NCBI GenBank assembly: GCA_023129815.1
Contig: JAGMBH010000119.1
Location: forward strand, 1-5,434
Direction of reading: 5' to 3'
Length of the DNA stretch: 5,434 bases
Source: Dehalococcoidia bacterium
Lineage (GTDB): Bacteria > Chloroflexota > Dehalococcoidia > GIF9 > AB-539-J10
The notes below the pieces were generated by a model. It saw nothing but the letters and a program-made list of their open reading frames with translations, had not been told where the DNA came from and made no database searches. Position numbers and translations under genes: made by a program. This document shows, in pieces, positions 5,007 through 5,434 of the stretch. How positions within the stretch are numbered: position 1 is the stretch's first letter; every line of letters starts with the position of its first letter.

Positions 5007-5434
5007 CTGAGACAGTTAAACCCTGCCACCGCTTAAAGGGAGAAATTACCCTGCCGGGAGATAAGTCTATCTCCCACCGAGCGGCTATCTTTAATAGCCT
5101 GGCTTGGGGCAAAGCTGAGATTAGTAATTTTGCTCCAGGCAAAGATTGTCTCGCCACTATTAGCTGTTTAAGGGCTCTAGGAGTGGAAATCCGTAGAGGG
5201 GGGTCTCAGAATTGTCCCACTTTGCTAGTTTCAGGAACTGGAAAAGATGGTTTGAAGGAACCTACCAATGTGCTCAATGCCCAAAACAGTGGCACTACTA
5301 TGCGCCTCCTTAGTGGTCTCCTTTGTAGCCAGCCCTTTCTATCTATCATTACCGGTGATGTCTCCCTTCGTAGGCGTCCCATGGGGAGGCTGATCGAGCC
5401 ACTGCGCCGCATGGGCGCTGAAATTTTCGGGAGG
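4988..5434 (+). CDS. aroA: EPSP synthase (3-phosphoshikimate 1-carboxyvinyltransferase), 5' part
   Basis: I translated this by hand: 149 codons from ATG at 4988, open to the right edge. A full AroA has about 420-440 residues, so roughly the first third is present. The enzyme joins shikimate-3-phosphate and phosphoenolpyruvate in the shikimate pathway. Near the N-terminus, LPGDKSISHRAAI carries Lys26, Ser27 and Arg31 (E. coli Lys22, Ser23, Arg27). The PEP-binding loop reads AQNSGTTMRLLSG (98-110), of the NSGTT kind seen in Bacillus-type enzymes, with Gly102 at the position of E. coli Gly96. SLRRRPMGRLIEPLRRMGAEI (126-146) is the conserved RPM region and includes the equivalent of E. coli Arg124. 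The start overlaps tyrA by 19 nt in another frame, with AAGG (4979-4982) 5 nt upstream. This tight overlap indicates co-transcription with tyrA. Confidence 0.95.
   Translation, partial: MARQNIAETVKPCHRLKGEITLPGDKSISHRAAIFNSLAWGKAEISNFAPGKDCLATISCLRALGVEIRRGGSQNCPTLLVSGTGKDGLKEPTNVLNAQNSGTTMRLLSGLLCSQPFLSIITGDVSLRRRPMGRLIEPLRRMGAEIFGR

Noticed and set aside
5206..5412. Minus-strand open frame within aroA, and similar ones at 4844-5029 and 4969-5157
   Set aside because: All lie opposite clear tyrA/aroA coding sequence and show no independent protein features.

Overview
The window looks like ordinary chromosomal DNA from a bacterium of moderate G+C content, judged by eye. It holds no mobile genes, rRNA, tRNA or CRISPR array. 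The mix of genes points to a free-living bacterium that makes its own aromatic amino acids: a TyrA without an ACT domain followed by AroA, a BirA with a DNA-binding domain, and an HtpX paired with an MBL-fold hydrolase. The AroA and MBL sequences remind me of Chloroflexota (Dehalococcoidia-like) proteins. That is recollection, not a search, so the taxonomy is tentative.

Layout: (1) On the minus strand, a two-gene unit is read leftward from about 1.58 kb. The membrane metalloprotease htpX (566-1531) comes first, then a metallo-beta-lactamase-fold hydrolase (566 down past the left edge), with the stop and start codons overlapping as TAATG. (2) A 149-bp divergent intergenic region (1532-1680) carries a good sigma70-type promoter for htpX. 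It also carries a promoter for birA overlain by an inverted repeat that resembles a BirA (bio) operator. (3) On the plus strand, birA (1681-2604) is followed after 1 nt by a sodium:solute symporter (2606-4024), almost certainly one operon. (4) A 118-bp AT-rich gap contains an imperfect palindromic repeat that begins inside the end of the symporter gene. (5) On the plus strand, tyrA (4143-5006) overlaps the start of aroA (4988 past the right edge) by 19 nt.

How the genes fit together: BirA senses biotin as biotinyl-AMP, attaches biotin to carboxylase carrier proteins, and probably represses its own operon. The co-transcribed symporter may therefore import biotin or a related vitamin; this is inference. 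TyrA and AroA belong to the shikimate and tyrosine pathway. HtpX is a membrane protein quality-control protease, and its link to the MBL hydrolase is positional only.

I found no clearly unprecedented system. The best leads are the birA operator and operon, an apparently complete EF-hand calcium-binding loop in HtpX, and the palindromic repeat that seems to supply the last codons of the symporter.
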